Source: Pseudomonadota bacterium (lineage in GTDB: Bacteria; Pseudomonadota; Alphaproteobacteria; Azospirillales; Azospirillaceae). From it: a stretch of 64,000 bases of DNA. The notes beneath the pieces are model-generated. The model ran no database searches and was not told the origin of the DNA. It worked only from the letters and a program-made list of their open reading frames with translations. Positions 47,085 through 56,239 of the stretch are shown piece by piece. Both the position numbers and the translations under genes were made by a program. Position 1 is the first letter of the stretch. Every line of letters begins with the position of its first letter. The DNA lies in the NCBI GenBank assembly GCA_023423695.1, contig JAFAFA010000079.1, forward strand, positions 124,001-188,000. Reading direction: 5' to 3'.

Positions 47085-47914
47085 CCTCCTCTGTTTCGTG
47101 CCTGGGCGATGCGGCGACCGCGGTGCTGACCACCGCGTCGCCGCTGGAGAAAGTGCGCCTGACCCGCCTTCATGCTGCTGCTTGGCGCGACGGCCTGTTG
47201 TCACCCGACGTGCCCGCTCCGCCACCCGACCGCCCTGCCCGTCCCGACCGGCCGGAACTGAAGCTGCCACGTGACATGCCCAAGCGCGGGCGCGGCGGCA
47301 GCGCGCAGAACCGCATCGCCCTGCTGCATGCGCTGGCGCACATCGAACTGAACGCCATCGACCTGGCCTGGGACATCGTCGCCCGATTCGCACCTCTCGG
47401 CCTGCCGAAGGGCTTCGCCGACGATTGGGTCCAGGTGGCCGACGACGAGGCGCGGCATTTCCAGATGCTGGAGACGCGGCTGAACGCGCTCGGCTCCTCC
47501 TACGGCGACCTGCCGGCCCATGACGGGCTGTGGCAGGCGGCGACGGAGACCGCGCACGACCTCGCCGCCCGGCTGGCGGTGGTGCCGATGGTGCTGGAGG
47601 CGCGCGGCCTGGACGTCACGCCCGACACGGTGCGCCGCCTGCGCGACTTCGGCGACGCGGAGAGCGCCGACCTGCTGCAGACCATCCATGACGAGGAGAT
47701 CAGCCACGTCGCCGCCGGTCGGCGCTGGTTCGTCCATCTCTGCGCCGAGCGCGGGGCGGAGCCGGTCGCCCTATGGCAGGAACTGGTCGGACGCCATTTC
47801 CGCGGCGGGCTGAAGCGGCCCTTCAACGTCGACAGCCGCCAGCTTGCCGGCTTCGGCCCGGAATATTACGAGCCGATCACACCCGAAATTGACCGCAAGC
47901 CGGAAACCCGGTAA
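47081..47914 (+). CDS. DUF455 ferritin-like protein
   Basis: A 277-residue protein of the DUF455 family with a ferritin-like four-helix core. The carboxylate and His ligands of a possible di-metal site are seen as ALAHIELNAIDLAWD, VADDEARHFQ and HDEEISHVAAGRRW. The C-terminus reads GLKRPFNVDSRQLAGFGPEY, a conserved DUF455 segment. The function is not established. It overlaps cysQ by ATGA and precedes thrB by 13 bases. Confidence 0.85.
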
Positions 47915-47927
47915 GGCGCTGCACATC

Positions 47928-48911
47928 ATGGCCGTATACACCGAAGTCACCGACGAGGATCTCAGCACCTTCGCCGCCCAGTACGATCTGGGCGCGGTGC
48001 TGTCGTGCAAAGGCATCGCGGAGGGGGTGGAGAATTCCAACTTCCTGCTGGTGACCGAACGCGGTCCCTACATCCTGACGCTCTACGAAAAGCGCACGCG
48101 GAAGGAGGATCTGCCCTTCTTCCTCGGCCTGATGGAGCATCTGGCGGAAAAGGGCATCGCCTGTCCCCTGCCGGTCGCGGCGCGTGACGGCGTGGCGTTG
48201 CGCGAGCTGTGCGGCCGCCCGGCGGTGATCGTCACCTTCCTGGCCGGCATGTGGCCGCGCCGGATCATGCCGCAGCATTGCGCCCAATTGGGCGAAGCTC
48301 TCGCCCGCCTGCATCTGGCGGTCGGCGACTTCCGCATGGAACGGCCGAACGCGCTGGCCCTGCCCGGTTGGAAGGACCTGTTCGCCAAGTCGGCGCCCCG
48401 TGCCGACGAGGTCGCGCCGGGCCTGCGCGAGACGCTGGAGGCCGAATTGGCGGCGCTGGAGGCCAACTGGCCCGTTGGCCTGCCGGCCGGTGTCATCCAT
48501 GCAGACCTTTTCCCGGACAACGTCTTCTTCCGCGGCGACAGCCTGTCCGGCCTGATCGACTTCTATTTCGCCTGCAACGACTTCTTCGTCTACGACGTGG
48601 CGATCTGCATCAACGCGTGGTGCTTCGAGGTCGACGGTTCGTTCAACGCCACCAAGGCCCGGCTTCTGCTGTCCAACTACCGCAAGGTCCGTCCGCTGTC
48701 CCGTGAAGAGCTGGACGCCCTGCCCTGGCTCTGCCGCGGCAGCGCGGTGCGCTTCCTGCTGACCCGACTCTATGACTGGCTGAACCATCCGCCCGGTGCC
48801 TTCGTGCGGCCGAAGGACCCGCTGGAGTATCTGCGCAAGCTGCGCTTCCACCAGACGGTCCGCGGCTTGGGCGACTATTTCCTCGACGACTCCGATGCAG
48901 GCGGGCAATGA
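47928..48911 (+). CDS. thrB: Homoserine kinase, APH-fold type
   Basis: A 327-residue kinase phosphorylating homoserine for threonine synthesis. It is the aminoglycoside-phosphotransferase-like type used by many proteobacteria: MAVYTEVTDEDLSTFAAQYD at the start, GVENSNFLLVTERGPYILTL, catalytic GVIHADLFPDNVFF and metal-binding LIDFYFACNDFF. ATG at 47928 is the family start. It overlaps rnhA by ATGA, a common alphaproteobacterial arrangement. Confidence 0.95.
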   Translation: MAVYTEVTDEDLSTFAAQYDLGAVLSCKGIAEGVENSNFLLVTERGPYILTLYEKRTRKEDLPFFLGLMEHLAEKGIACPLPVAARDGVALRELCGRPAVIVTFLAGMWPRRIMPQHCAQLGEALARLHLAVGDFRMERPNALALPGWKDLFAKSAPRADEVAPGLRETLEAELAALEANWPVGLPAGVIHADLFPDNVFFRGDSLSGLIDFYFACNDFFVYDVAICINAWCFEVDGSFNATKARLLLSNYRKVRPLSREELDALPWLCRGSAVRFLLTRLYDWLNHPPGAFVRPKDPLEYLRKLRFHQTVRGLGDYFLDDSDAGGQ

Positions 48912-49384
48912 CCGACATTCTCACCCCGACTGAATCCAGCGGCAAGACCGTCGACATCTTCACCGACGGTGCCTGCAGCGGAAATCCCGGTCCCGGCGGC
49001 TGGGGCGCGATCCTGCGCTATGGCGAGGTGGAGAAGGAACTGTACGGCGGCGAGCCGGCGACCACCAACAACCGCATGGAGCTGATGGCCGCCATCATGG
49101 CGCTGGAGGCGTTGAAGAAGCCGGTGACCGTCCGACTCTTCACCGACAGCGAGTATGTGAAGAACGGCATCACCAAGTGGATCCATGGCTGGAAAACCAA
49201 GGGCTGGATGACCGCCGACCGCAAACCGGTGAAGAACGTCGACCTGTGGCAGCGCCTGGAAGAGGCGAAGCGGCAGCACCAGATCGAATTCCACTGGGTC
49301 CGCGGTCACGCCGGCCACCCGGAGAACGAACGCGCCGACGAACTGGCGCGGCGCGGCGTGGCCGACGTGCGGGCACGGGGCTGA
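48908..49384 (+). CDS. rnhA: Ribonuclease HI
   Basis: A 158-residue enzyme cutting RNA in RNA-DNA hybrids. The four catalytic carboxylates are visible in FTDGACSGNPGPGGWG, NNRMELMAAI, LFTDSEYVKNG and NERADELARRG, with the conserved His in VRGHAGHPENE. Length and motifs match the E. coli enzyme. It is last in the cysQ-DUF455-thrB-rnhA operon and is followed by an inverted repeat pair. Confidence 0.97.
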   Translation: MTDILTPTESSGKTVDIFTDGACSGNPGPGGWGAILRYGEVEKELYGGEPATTNNRMELMAAIMALEALKKPVTVRLFTDSEYVKNGITKWIHGWKTKGWMTADRKPVKNVDLWQRLEEAKRQHQIEFHWVRGHAGHPENERADELARRGVADVRARG

Positions 49385-49393
49385 ACAAAACAC

Positions 49394-49512
49394 ATCCCCT
49401 CTCCCCCCCGGGGAGAGGGTTAGGGTGAGGGGGATACGGGGCGAGTTTCCACCGAGAATCCACCCCGAGCATCCCCCTCACCCCGACCCTCTCCCCAGGG
49501 GGGAGAGGGAGA
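49394..49512. repeat. Inverted pair of REP-like elements
   Basis: Copy one (49394-49435) has CCCTCTCCCC and GGGGAGAGGG flanking a C/G core, then TTAGGGTGAGGGGGAT. Copy two (49471-49512) is its near reverse complement, starting ATCCCCCTCACCC and ending GGGGAGAGGG. Each copy is itself a hairpin and the two form a larger one. This is the layout of dispersed REP/BIME elements. Lying between convergent genes, it may also end both transcripts. Confidence 0.8.
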
Positions 49513-49518
49513 TCAACC

Positions 49519-50001
49519 TCAAACCTTCTCCAGCACCGATTCGGCCGAAGACACCTCGAACTTGCCGGGGGCCTCGACGGCGACGTGGGTGACCTTGCCG
49601 TCCTCCGCCACCAGGGCGAAGCGCTGGCCGCGGGTGCCAAGGCCGTGGGCCGAGCCGTCCATGGTCAGGCCGAGAGCCGTGGTGAAGGTGGCGTTGCCGT
49701 CCGGCAGCATCTTCACCTTGTCGCCGACGGCGCCCTTGTCGCCCCAAGCGCGCATCACGAACGGGTCGTTGACCGCGAGGCAGATGATGCTGTCGACGCC
49801 CTTGGCTTTCAGCGCTTCGGCCTGCTGGACGAAGCCCGGCAGATGCTTGGCGGAGCAGGTCGGGGTGAAGGCGCCGGGGACGGAGAACAGGACGACCTTC
49901 TTGCCCTTGAACAGCTCGTCCGTGGTCACTTCCTGCATGCCGTTGTCGGTCAGCCACTTCAACGTGACGGACGGAATGGTGTCGCCAACCTGGATGCTCA
50001 T
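49519..50001 (-). CDS. Peroxiredoxin, Prx5 type
   Basis: A 160-residue thiol peroxidase of the AhpC/TSA superfamily, Prx5 branch. The peroxidatic Cys lies in VPGAFTPTCSAKHLPGF, and VNDPFVMRAWG and GLGTRGQRFALV are also conserved. A second Cys is present (SIICLAVND), but the C-terminal resolving Cys of some members is not seen, so it may rely on glutathione or glutaredoxin. ATG at 50001 begins MSIQVGDTIPSV. The next gene on this strand is YjdM-like. Confidence 0.93.
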   Translation of the reverse strand: MSIQVGDTIPSVTLKWLTDNGMQEVTTDELFKGKKVVLFSVPGAFTPTCSAKHLPGFVQQAEALKAKGVDSIICLAVNDPFVMRAWGDKGAVGDKVKMLPDGNATFTTALGLTMDGSAHGLGTRGQRFALVAEDGKVTHVAVEAPGKFEVSSAESVLEKV

Positions 50002-50156
50002 CGTCTCTAACCCTTCCCGTTTTCTTGGGTCTTTCCCGTTTTGGGTTTGACCCTTTGGGTCGGGCCGGACCCTCTTGGCGGGGCTCGGCCCAGCATCCCT
50101 TCTATCCCCCGCGGCGAATGGCCGCAAGGCACGGTTCGCGTCCCTTGCGGGCGGCG

Positions 50157-50516
50157 TCAGGCCTTCTTCACGAACTCCGACTTCAGGTTCATGGCGCCGA
50201 TGCCGTCGATCTTGCAGGCGATGTTGTGCCCGTCCGCACCGTCGACCAGACGGATGTTCTTCACCTTGGTCCCGCCCTTCACCACCAGCGACGAACCCTT
50301 GACCTTCAAATCCTTGATGACGGTCACGCTGTCGCCGTCGGTCAGCGGGTTGCCGTTGGCATCCCGCACCCCTTCCTGCCCGGCCTCGGCGTCCGCAGCG
50401 GCCGTGGCCGTGTCGGGGTTCCACTCATGCCCGCAGTCGGGGCAGTTCCACAGGCTTCCGTCATTGTAGGCGTTTTCGGAGCCGCACTGCGGGCAGTTGA
50501 TCTGATCGTCCATCAT
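50157..50516 (-). CDS. YjdM/PhnA-family zinc-ribbon protein
   Basis: A 119-residue protein. An N-terminal zinc ribbon has two Cys pairs (NCPQCGSENAY and NCPDCGHEW). A Gly-rich beta domain follows with LTDGDSVTVIKDLKVKGSS and VKGGTKVKNIRLV. The family was named from the phn region but is not required for phosphonate use, and its role is unknown. ATG at 50516 or 50513 has AGGA close by; ATG at 50525 is also in frame. It lies between ScsB-like and peroxiredoxin genes on the same strand. Confidence 0.9.
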   Translation of the reverse strand: MMDDQINCPQCGSENAYNDGSLWNCPDCGHEWNPDTATAAADAEAGQEGVRDANGNPLTDGDSVTVIKDLKVKGSSLVVKGGTKVKNIRLVDGADGHNIACKIDGIGAMNLKSEFVKKA

Positions 50517-50603
50517 CGTCCTCATGGGGCGGGAGAGCCTCCCGGAGGCGCCCTGTTACCGCAGAATAGCCGCAACGGCCATAGGCCTTTTCCCGACGCC
50601 CAA

Positions 50604-52679
50604 TCAGGCTCCCTTTCCGGCCGCCCTGTTCAGCGCCTCCAGCACCGTGCTGTCGCTCAGCAGTTCCGGCAGAGCGATGCCGTCCGGCGCGCCGGGGCCG
50701 TAGACGATGTTGAAGGGAATGCCGTACCGGCCATGGTCGGCCAGGAACTTGGCGATCGCCGCGTCCGGGCGGGTCCAGTCGGCCCGCATCGCCACCAGGG
50801 AGGGATCCTCCATCCGCTTGGCGACCTCGTCGCGGTTCAGCACCAGCTTCTTGTTGGCTTGGCAGGTGATGCACCAATCCGCCGTGACATCGACGAAGAC
50901 GATACGGCCGGCCGCCACATGGTCGCGGATTGCGGATTCCACGAAGGGCACCCAGCGCGTCATGGCGTCGCTGACCACCGGCGCGGCGCCTGCGGAGGGG
51001 CCGACCGCCGCCGGCATGGCGAAGGCGGCGACCGCCAGCACGCCGGCGAGCGCCGGCCCGGCGATCCGCGCCGCACCTCTGGCGCTGCGCCCGATCCACA
51101 GCGCCAGCACCAGCCCCGCCATCAGCAACCCGACCGTGGCGGCGGCGACCTCGCCGATCTGCGCGGTCAGCACCGACAGCAGCCAGACCGCTGTCAGCAT
51201 CAGCGCAAAGCCCAGCACCGTCTTCAGCGTCGCCATCCAGCGCCCGGGCCGCGGCAGCCAGCCGGCCACCCGTGGCCAGGCCGCCACCGCCAGATAGGGC
51301 AAGGCCAGCCCGACGCCCAGCGCCGCGAAGATGGCGTATACCTCCACCGGCCCCTTGGACAGTGCGAAGCCGACCGCCGTACCCAGGAACGGTGCCGAGC
51401 AGGGGGTCGCCAGCAGGGTGGCGAACATGCCGGTGGCGAAGGGACCGGCCAGCCCCTCCCCGCCCAGCCGGTCGGCCAGCACGCGCGGCAGCGGCACCTC
51501 GAACAATCCCCAGAGGTTGGCCGAGAACAGGGTGACCAGCACGACCATGAAGACCAGGAACAGCGGCTGCTGGAACTGGATGCCCCAGCCGACCGCCCCG
51601 CCTGCCGCCTTCACGCCGACCAGAACCGACGCCATCAGAAGGAAGGATGTCAGGATGCCGGCGGCGCTCGCCAGGAAACCGGCTCGCACCGCGGCCGGCG
51701 CCTGCCCGCCATGCTTCACCACCGACATCAGCTTCAGCGACAGCACCGGCAGCACGCAGGGCATCAGGTTCAGGATCAACCCGCCGAGCAGCGCCACGCC
51801 CAGCATCGCCGCCAATCCGGCACCGGCGGGAACCGCCAGCGCGCCGCCGGCCGACGCCGTCGCCGGCGCTTCCACAGCCTTGTCGCCATCGACCAGCGTC
51901 AGGGTCATCGCGCGGCCGGCCAGATCCAGGCCCGCCTGCGGTTCGGTCACCGTCAGCGTCAGCCGGACATGGCGGTCGTTGTCGGAAAAGACGGTCTTGG
52001 GTGCTGAGAAGGTCAGCGGCGGCTCGGTCTCCACGAACAGGTCCGGGGTGACGAAGCCATCGGCGGCAGTCGCCTCCACCTCCAGCGTCGTGCCGGTGGC
52101 GCGCACCGCATCGATGCGCAGCAGACCGTTCGGCCCCCGCGGCACCAGAGATTGGGCGCGCGCCACATCGTTCGCGGCGTCGCTCGGCTCCGCCGGGCCG
52201 GCCGGCAGGGCAAGGGCGAGGTTCAGCGTCTGCGGCACGCAGATGTCCGAACAGACCAGCAGTTCCGCCGTCAGCACCAGATCGACGGGTTTACCGGGCT
52301 CGGCGGGCTTGCCCTGGATCGGGAACAGGACCGCGGTGTCATAGCCGGCGGTCTCGAACCCCAGAACGGAGAAGCGGTGCGGGGCCGGATAGGACAACGT
52401 CGCATCGGTCAGGTTGCCGGATCGGCTCCAGTCCAGCCGCGGGGCGAAGCCTGCATCTCCGGGGGAGCGCCAGTAGGTCTTCCATCCCGGTTCCAGCCGC
52501 ACTTCCAGCCCCAGCGGCAGCGCAGTCAGGTCGCCGGTGCCGCGCACGGCGGAGACGAGACGCGCCTCGACCTGCCCGGCCTTGATCCAGGACCCGATAC
52601 CGTCCTGCGCAGCGGCGGGCGAGGCGCCGCCCGCCAGAACGGCAAGCAGCAGCAGAAGGAGGGAGGCATGTCTTTTCAT
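50604..52679 (-). CDS. ScsB-like thiol:disulfide interchange protein
   Basis: A 691-residue membrane reductase. A signal peptide (MKRHASLLLLLLAVLAGGAS) leads to a periplasmic domain with Cys in VCSDICVPQ. A DsbD-type domain of about eight helices carries the two redox Cys in NLMPCVLPVLSLK and LATPCSAPFLG, and a C-terminal thioredoxin-like domain carries ADWCITCQANKK. It would move electrons from cytoplasmic thioredoxin to periplasmic thiols. The N-domain differs from classical DsbD and suits ScsB, but no scsC gene is adjacent. A palindrome lies upstream, shared with yqgE. Confidence 0.9.
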   Translation of the reverse strand: MKRHASLLLLLLAVLAGGASPAAAQDGIGSWIKAGQVEARLVSAVRGTGDLTALPLGLEVRLEPGWKTYWRSPGDAGFAPRLDWSRSGNLTDATLSYPAPHRFSVLGFETAGYDTAVLFPIQGKPAEPGKPVDLVLTAELLVCSDICVPQTLNLALALPAGPAEPSDAANDVARAQSLVPRGPNGLLRIDAVRATGTTLEVEATAADGFVTPDLFVETEPPLTFSAPKTVFSDNDRHVRLTLTVTEPQAGLDLAGRAMTLTLVDGDKAVEAPATASAGGALAVPAGAGLAAMLGVALLGGLILNLMPCVLPVLSLKLMSVVKHGGQAPAAVRAGFLASAAGILTSFLLMASVLVGVKAAGGAVGWGIQFQQPLFLVFMVVLVTLFSANLWGLFEVPLPRVLADRLGGEGLAGPFATGMFATLLATPCSAPFLGTAVGFALSKGPVEVYAIFAALGVGLALPYLAVAAWPRVAGWLPRPGRWMATLKTVLGFALMLTAVWLLSVLTAQIGEVAAATVGLLMAGLVLALWIGRSARGAARIAGPALAGVLAVAAFAMPAAVGPSAGAAPVVSDAMTRWVPFVESAIRDHVAAGRIVFVDVTADWCITCQANKKLVLNRDEVAKRMEDPSLVAMRADWTRPDAAIAKFLADHGRYGIPFNIVYGPGAPDGIALPELLSDSTVLEALNRAAGKGA

Positions 52680-52731
52680 CGCGCGCACTGTTCTCTTCCC
52701 GGGAAGGGGCGCAACGGTGCCCCCGACGCCC

Positions 52732-52749
52732 TATATGATAGCTCATATA
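52732..52749. promoter_or_regulatory. TATATGA-TAGC-TCATATA palindrome between divergent genes
   Basis: TATATGA (52732-52738) and TCATATA (52743-52749) are perfect complements around TAGC, in an otherwise GC-rich divergent promoter region. It is 53 bases upstream of the ScsB-like gene and 125 upstream of yqgE. The form suits an operator for a dimeric regulator. Confidence 0.6.
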
Positions 52750-52873
52750 CAGGTGACAAAGCTCGACCGGTGCTGTCACACTCCGGTGAAAGCGTCGCCA
52801 GAGCGCCAACCACAACCGACCGTACGGACGGTGGCGGTTTTCCGCACCGGACCGACGACAAGGATAATCGACC

Positions 52874-53464
52874 ATGCCGCGCCTGACCAAGTCTCCGGAC
52901 TCCAAGACCACGGAATCGCTGACCGGCCAGCTGCTGATCGCCATGCCCGGTATGGAGGACCCGCGCTTCCAGCGCACGGTCATCTATGTCTGCGCCCACA
53001 ATGAAGATGGTGCGATGGGGCTGGTGGTGAACCGGCTGTTCGGGTCGATCACGTTCGAAGACCTTCTGGAACAGCTCGACATGAACATCCCGCAGCCGAT
53101 GAACAACCTGCCGGTCCATTACGGCGGGCCGGTGGAATCGGGCCGCGGCTTCGTCCTGCACTCCACCGACTATGTCCGTGACGGCACCTTGGTGGTGAAC
53201 GACGACGTGGCGCTGACCGCCACCATCGACATCCTGCGCGCCATCTCCGAAGACCGCGGCCCGCGCCGCAACATCCTGCTGCTGGGCTATGCCGGCTGGG
53301 GACCGGGTCAACTGGACGCCGAATTCCAGGCAAACGGCTGGCTGAACGTGCCCTGCGACGAACAGCTCCTGTTCGACACCGACCTCGACGCAAAATGGGA
53401 ACGCGCCATCGGCAAGCTGGGCGTCAGCGTTTCCATGCTGTCCGGCGAAGCCGGTCACGCCTGA
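52874..53464 (+). CDS. YqgE/AlgH family protein
   Basis: A 196-residue UPF0301 protein. The family start is SLTGQLLIAMPGMEDPRFQR, then VIYVCAHNEDGAMGLVVNR, GGPVESGRGFVLHS and LGYAGWGPGQLDAE. Its biochemical role is not settled; in Pseudomonas AlgH affects alginate production. A few in-frame residues precede the core. It is divergent from the ScsB-like gene and convergent with moaE, 21 bases away. Confidence 0.92.
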   Translation: MPRLTKSPDSKTTESLTGQLLIAMPGMEDPRFQRTVIYVCAHNEDGAMGLVVNRLFGSITFEDLLEQLDMNIPQPMNNLPVHYGGPVESGRGFVLHSTDYVRDGTLVVNDDVALTATIDILRAISEDRGPRRNILLLGYAGWGPGQLDAEFQANGWLNVPCDEQLLFDTDLDAKWERAIGKLGVSVSMLSGEAGHA

Positions 53465-53485
53465 CCGGCCCGCGTCCGCTTAGTC

Positions 53486-53938
53486 TCACTCCGCCCAGCG
53501 TGCCGCCGCAGCGTCGTCGCTCTCCTTCGCCTCCACCCAGCGCTCTCCCTCCGGCGTGGCCTCCAGCTTCCAGAAGGGGGCCTTCGTCTTCAGCCAGTCC
53601 ATCAGGAAGCGGCAGGACTCGAAGGCGGCGTCGCGATGGGCCGACGCGGTGGCGACCATCACGATGCGGTCGCCCGGCTCCAGCCGGCCATGGCGGTGGA
53701 TCACCAGCACGTCGTCCAGCGGCCAACGCCGCCGCGCCTCCTCCTCGATCGCCTCCAACTGCTTTTCGGTCATGCCGGGGTAGTGCTCCAGCGTCATGGC
53801 GCTGACCGCCTCGCCGCCGGCGATGTCGCGCACCAGCCCGACGAACATGGCCACCCCGCCGACGCTGGTTCGGCCGGCGGTGAAGGCGGCATATTCGGTG
53901 CCGACGTCGAAATCCTCGGCCTGGACGCGGATCGCCAT
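53486..53938 (-). CDS. moaE: Molybdopterin synthase catalytic subunit
   Basis: A 150-residue MoaE. Core segments are GGVAMFVGLVRD, LEHYPGMTEKQLEAIEEEA, HRHGRLEPGDRIVMVATAS and the catalytic C-terminal KTKAPFWKLEATPEGERWVE, with the active-site lysines. With MoaD thiocarboxylate it converts cPMP into molybdopterin. It starts four bases after the moaD stop and is the last gene of the uvrC-to-moaE run. Confidence 0.96.
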   Translation of the reverse strand: MAIRVQAEDFDVGTEYAAFTAGRTSVGGVAMFVGLVRDIAGGEAVSAMTLEHYPGMTEKQLEAIEEEARRRWPLDDVLVIHRHGRLEPGDRIVMVATASAHRDAAFESCRFLMDWLKTKAPFWKLEATPEGERWVEAKESDDAAAARWAE

Positions 53939-53942
53939 GGCG

Positions 53943-54197
53943 TCAGCCCCCCGTCACCGGCGGGAACAGGGCCACCTCGTCGGTCGCCGAAATCGGGTGG
54001 TCGTAGGGCACATGCTCCTGGTTCACCGCCACCTTGACCACCTTGCTGTTGGCCAGCGCCTCGGCATGGCGGGGGCTGCGGGTCTTCAGCCACTCGACGA
54101 GATCGCCGGCGGTGGCGACCTCCGCCGGCAGGTCCACCGTCTCCGTCGGCACGCCGATCTTGCTGCGCAGCCAGGCGAAATAGAGAATCTTCATCAC
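53943..54197 (-). CDS. moaD: Molybdopterin synthase sulfur carrier subunit
   Basis: An 84-residue ubiquitin-fold sulfur carrier. It begins MMKILYFAWLRSKIGVPTE and ends EVALFPPVTGG, with the C-terminal Gly-Gly that becomes thiocarboxylated. It donates sulfur within molybdopterin synthase. It lies between moeA (seven bases) and moaE (four bases), so all three are co-transcribed. Confidence 0.95.
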   Translation of the reverse strand: MMKILYFAWLRSKIGVPTETVDLPAEVATAGDLVEWLKTRSPRHAEALANSKVVKVAVNQEHVPYDHPISATDEVALFPPVTGG

Positions 54198-54204
54198 GCG
54201 TCCC

Positions 54205-55458
54205 CTAGAGGAATTCTTTGAAAGGCACGAAGTCGACGATCATGCCGGGTTCGACCTGGGCAAGATCCTCCGGCAGTTCGATCAGACCTTCGGACTCGAC
54301 CAGCGACGACAGGACGCCCGCCCCGTCGCGTGGGTATTTGGTGACGGAGAGCGTGCCATCCGCCTCCCGCGTCAGCGATCCGCGCAAGAACTCGCGCCGG
54401 CCCGGCTTCTTCTTGTGGGCGAAGGCGGCGCGCACCGGGATCGGCCGCGGCGCCTCGTCCATCGCCCCCATCAGCCGCAGCAGGATGGGCCGGGCGATGC
54501 GCAGGAAGGTGACCACCACCGCGACCGGATTGCCGGGCAGCCCGACGAAGACGGCGTCGCGGACCCGGCCCAGAGCCACCGGGCGCCCCGGCTTGATCGC
54601 CAGCCGCCAGAAATCCAGCCGCCCGTTCGCCTCCACCGCCGGCTTGACGTGATCCTCCTCGCCGGTGGACATGCCGCCGGAGGTTATCAGCGCGTCATGG
54701 CCGGCCGCGGCCTCCGCCAGGGCGTCGCGGATCGCCTCGAACCGATCGGGCAGGATACCGAGATCGGTGACGGCACAGCCCAGCCGGGTCAGCAATGCGA
54801 TCAGGGCGTAGCGGTTGGCGTCGTAGACGGCACCCGGCTCCAGCGCCTGCCCCGGCTGCCGCAGTTCGTCGCCGGTGGAAAAGACCGCCACCCGCAAGCG
54901 GCAGCGCACCTGAAGCGTCGCATGGCCGAGCGACGCGGCCAGCGCGACATCCTCCGGCCGCAGGCGGCGCCCGGCGGCCAGCACGACCGATCCCTCGCGC
55001 ACATCCTCGCCGGCCAGCCGCCGGTTCACGCCTCGGCGGTTCCCGGCCGGCAGCGTGACGGAGGCGCCGTCGCTGCGGCAATCCTCCTGCATGAAGACGG
55101 TGTCCATTCCCGTGGGCATCGGGGCGCCGGTGAAGATGCGCACCGCCTCCCCCCGCACCGCCGGCCGACCGAGCCATTGCCCGGCGGCGATTCGCGCAGT
55201 GACCGGCAGGACCGTGGGACCGTCTGCGGCGAGGTCGTCGAAGAACACGGCATAGCCGTCCACCGCGGCATTGTCGTGAGGCGGCACGCTGAAGGGTGCG
55301 ACCAGATCGGCGGCCAGCACCCGGCCCAGCGCATCGGTCAGCGGAACCGTCTCGGTCGCCGTCACCGGCCCGACCCGTCCGGCCAGCAGCGCCAGCGCCG
55401 GCTCCACCGCCATCATCGGCCCGCCAAAGGCGAAGCAATCATTGTCGAGTTGCACCAT
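54205..55458 (-). CDS. moeA: Molybdopterin molybdenumtransferase
   Basis: A 417-residue MoeA that inserts molybdate into adenylylated molybdopterin. It has the N-terminal LTDALGRVLAADLVAPFSVP and DNAAVDGYAVFF, then RIFTGAPMPTGMDTVFMQED. The catalytic MPT-binding domain reads VFSTGDELRQPG, TSGGMSTGEEDHVK and VGLPGNPVAVVVTF, and a C-terminal beta domain follows. ATG at 55458 starts MVQLDNDCF. It lies between a HAD gene and moaD. Confidence 0.95.
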   Translation of the reverse strand: MVQLDNDCFAFGGPMMAVEPALALLAGRVGPVTATETVPLTDALGRVLAADLVAPFSVPPHDNAAVDGYAVFFDDLAADGPTVLPVTARIAAGQWLGRPAVRGEAVRIFTGAPMPTGMDTVFMQEDCRSDGASVTLPAGNRRGVNRRLAGEDVREGSVVLAAGRRLRPEDVALAASLGHATLQVRCRLRVAVFSTGDELRQPGQALEPGAVYDANRYALIALLTRLGCAVTDLGILPDRFEAIRDALAEAAAGHDALITSGGMSTGEEDHVKPAVEANGRLDFWRLAIKPGRPVALGRVRDAVFVGLPGNPVAVVVTFLRIARPILLRLMGAMDEAPRPIPVRAAFAHKKKPGRREFLRGSLTREADGTLSVTKYPRDGAGVLSSLVESEGLIELPEDLAQVEPGMIVDFVPFKEFL

Positions 55459-55527
55459 GGCCGCACTCTAGTCCGTCGCGGCGCCGCGTGCGAAGAGGGA
55501 AAAGGCGTGGTTTCCGGGACGTGGCAC

Positions 55528-56199
55528 TTAGCCGCCGAAAAGCCCGGCAATCTCCTCCACCCGCGTCAGCAGCCGATCCGGCCGCCGCGCCGCCAACGCA
55601 TCGCTCCGCGCATAACCCCAGGCGACCGCCGCACAGCCGATCCCGACCTTCCGCGCCGCGTCGATGTCCCGCACCTCGTCACCGATGCCGATGGCCCGGT
55701 CAGCCGGAACGCCGGTCACCTGCAGCATCTTGCGGAACTTCGCCGCCTTGCCGAACAGCGAGGAGCCGCAGCCGTAATGGGCCACCTGCCCCGCCGCGCC
55801 CGATCCCAGGATCGCGCGGATGTTCGCGGCCGAGTTGGAACTGACGATGGCTACGGTCACGCCCCGGCCGTTCAGCGCGCACAGCATGTCCGGCACCCCG
55901 TCGAACAGCCGGATGCCGTCGATATCGCGCGCCATCAGGCGGCGCATGTGGTTGGCGATGAAGGGCAGCTTCCAGGATGGGACACGCAGGTGCCGCATGA
56001 TCTGCCGCGCATCGTAGCCGCGCAGCTGCTCAACCTCGTCAGGTCGCACCCGGTTGAAGCCGTAACGGTCGGCGACGCCGTTCAGAACGCCGATGAACCA
56101 GGGGAAGGAATCGGCCAGCGTGCCGTCGAAATCGAAGATGGCGAGCTTGTAGCCGCGGCGATCGAGCGCCTGCGGTTGGAGAGAAGGTGCGTTGTCCAT
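55528..56199 (-). CDS. HAD-superfamily hydrolase (phosphoglycolate-phosphatase-like)
   Basis: A 223-residue phosphatase with motif I AIFDFDGTLADSFPWF, motif II VAIVSSNSAAN, the Lys in LFGKAAKFRKML and motif III/IV IGIGDEVRDIDAARKVG, giving a complete HAD active site. The substrate is unknown; phosphoglycolate is the usual guess for this branch. ATG at 56199 is preceded by GCAGGA; an upstream TTG at 56220 is less likely. It is embedded between mobB and moeA, 41 and 69 bases from them, without a known molybdenum role. Confidence 0.88.
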   Translation of the reverse strand: MDNAPSLQPQALDRRGYKLAIFDFDGTLADSFPWFIGVLNGVADRYGFNRVRPDEVEQLRGYDARQIMRHLRVPSWKLPFIANHMRRLMARDIDGIRLFDGVPDMLCALNGRGVTVAIVSSNSAANIRAILGSGAAGQVAHYGCGSSLFGKAAKFRKMLQVTGVPADRAIGIGDEVRDIDAARKVGIGCAAVAWGYARSDALAARRPDRLLTRVEEIAGLFGG

Positions 56200-56239
56200 G
56201 TCGTCCTGCAAATGCGGCAATCATCGAAAGCCGCTTAAA

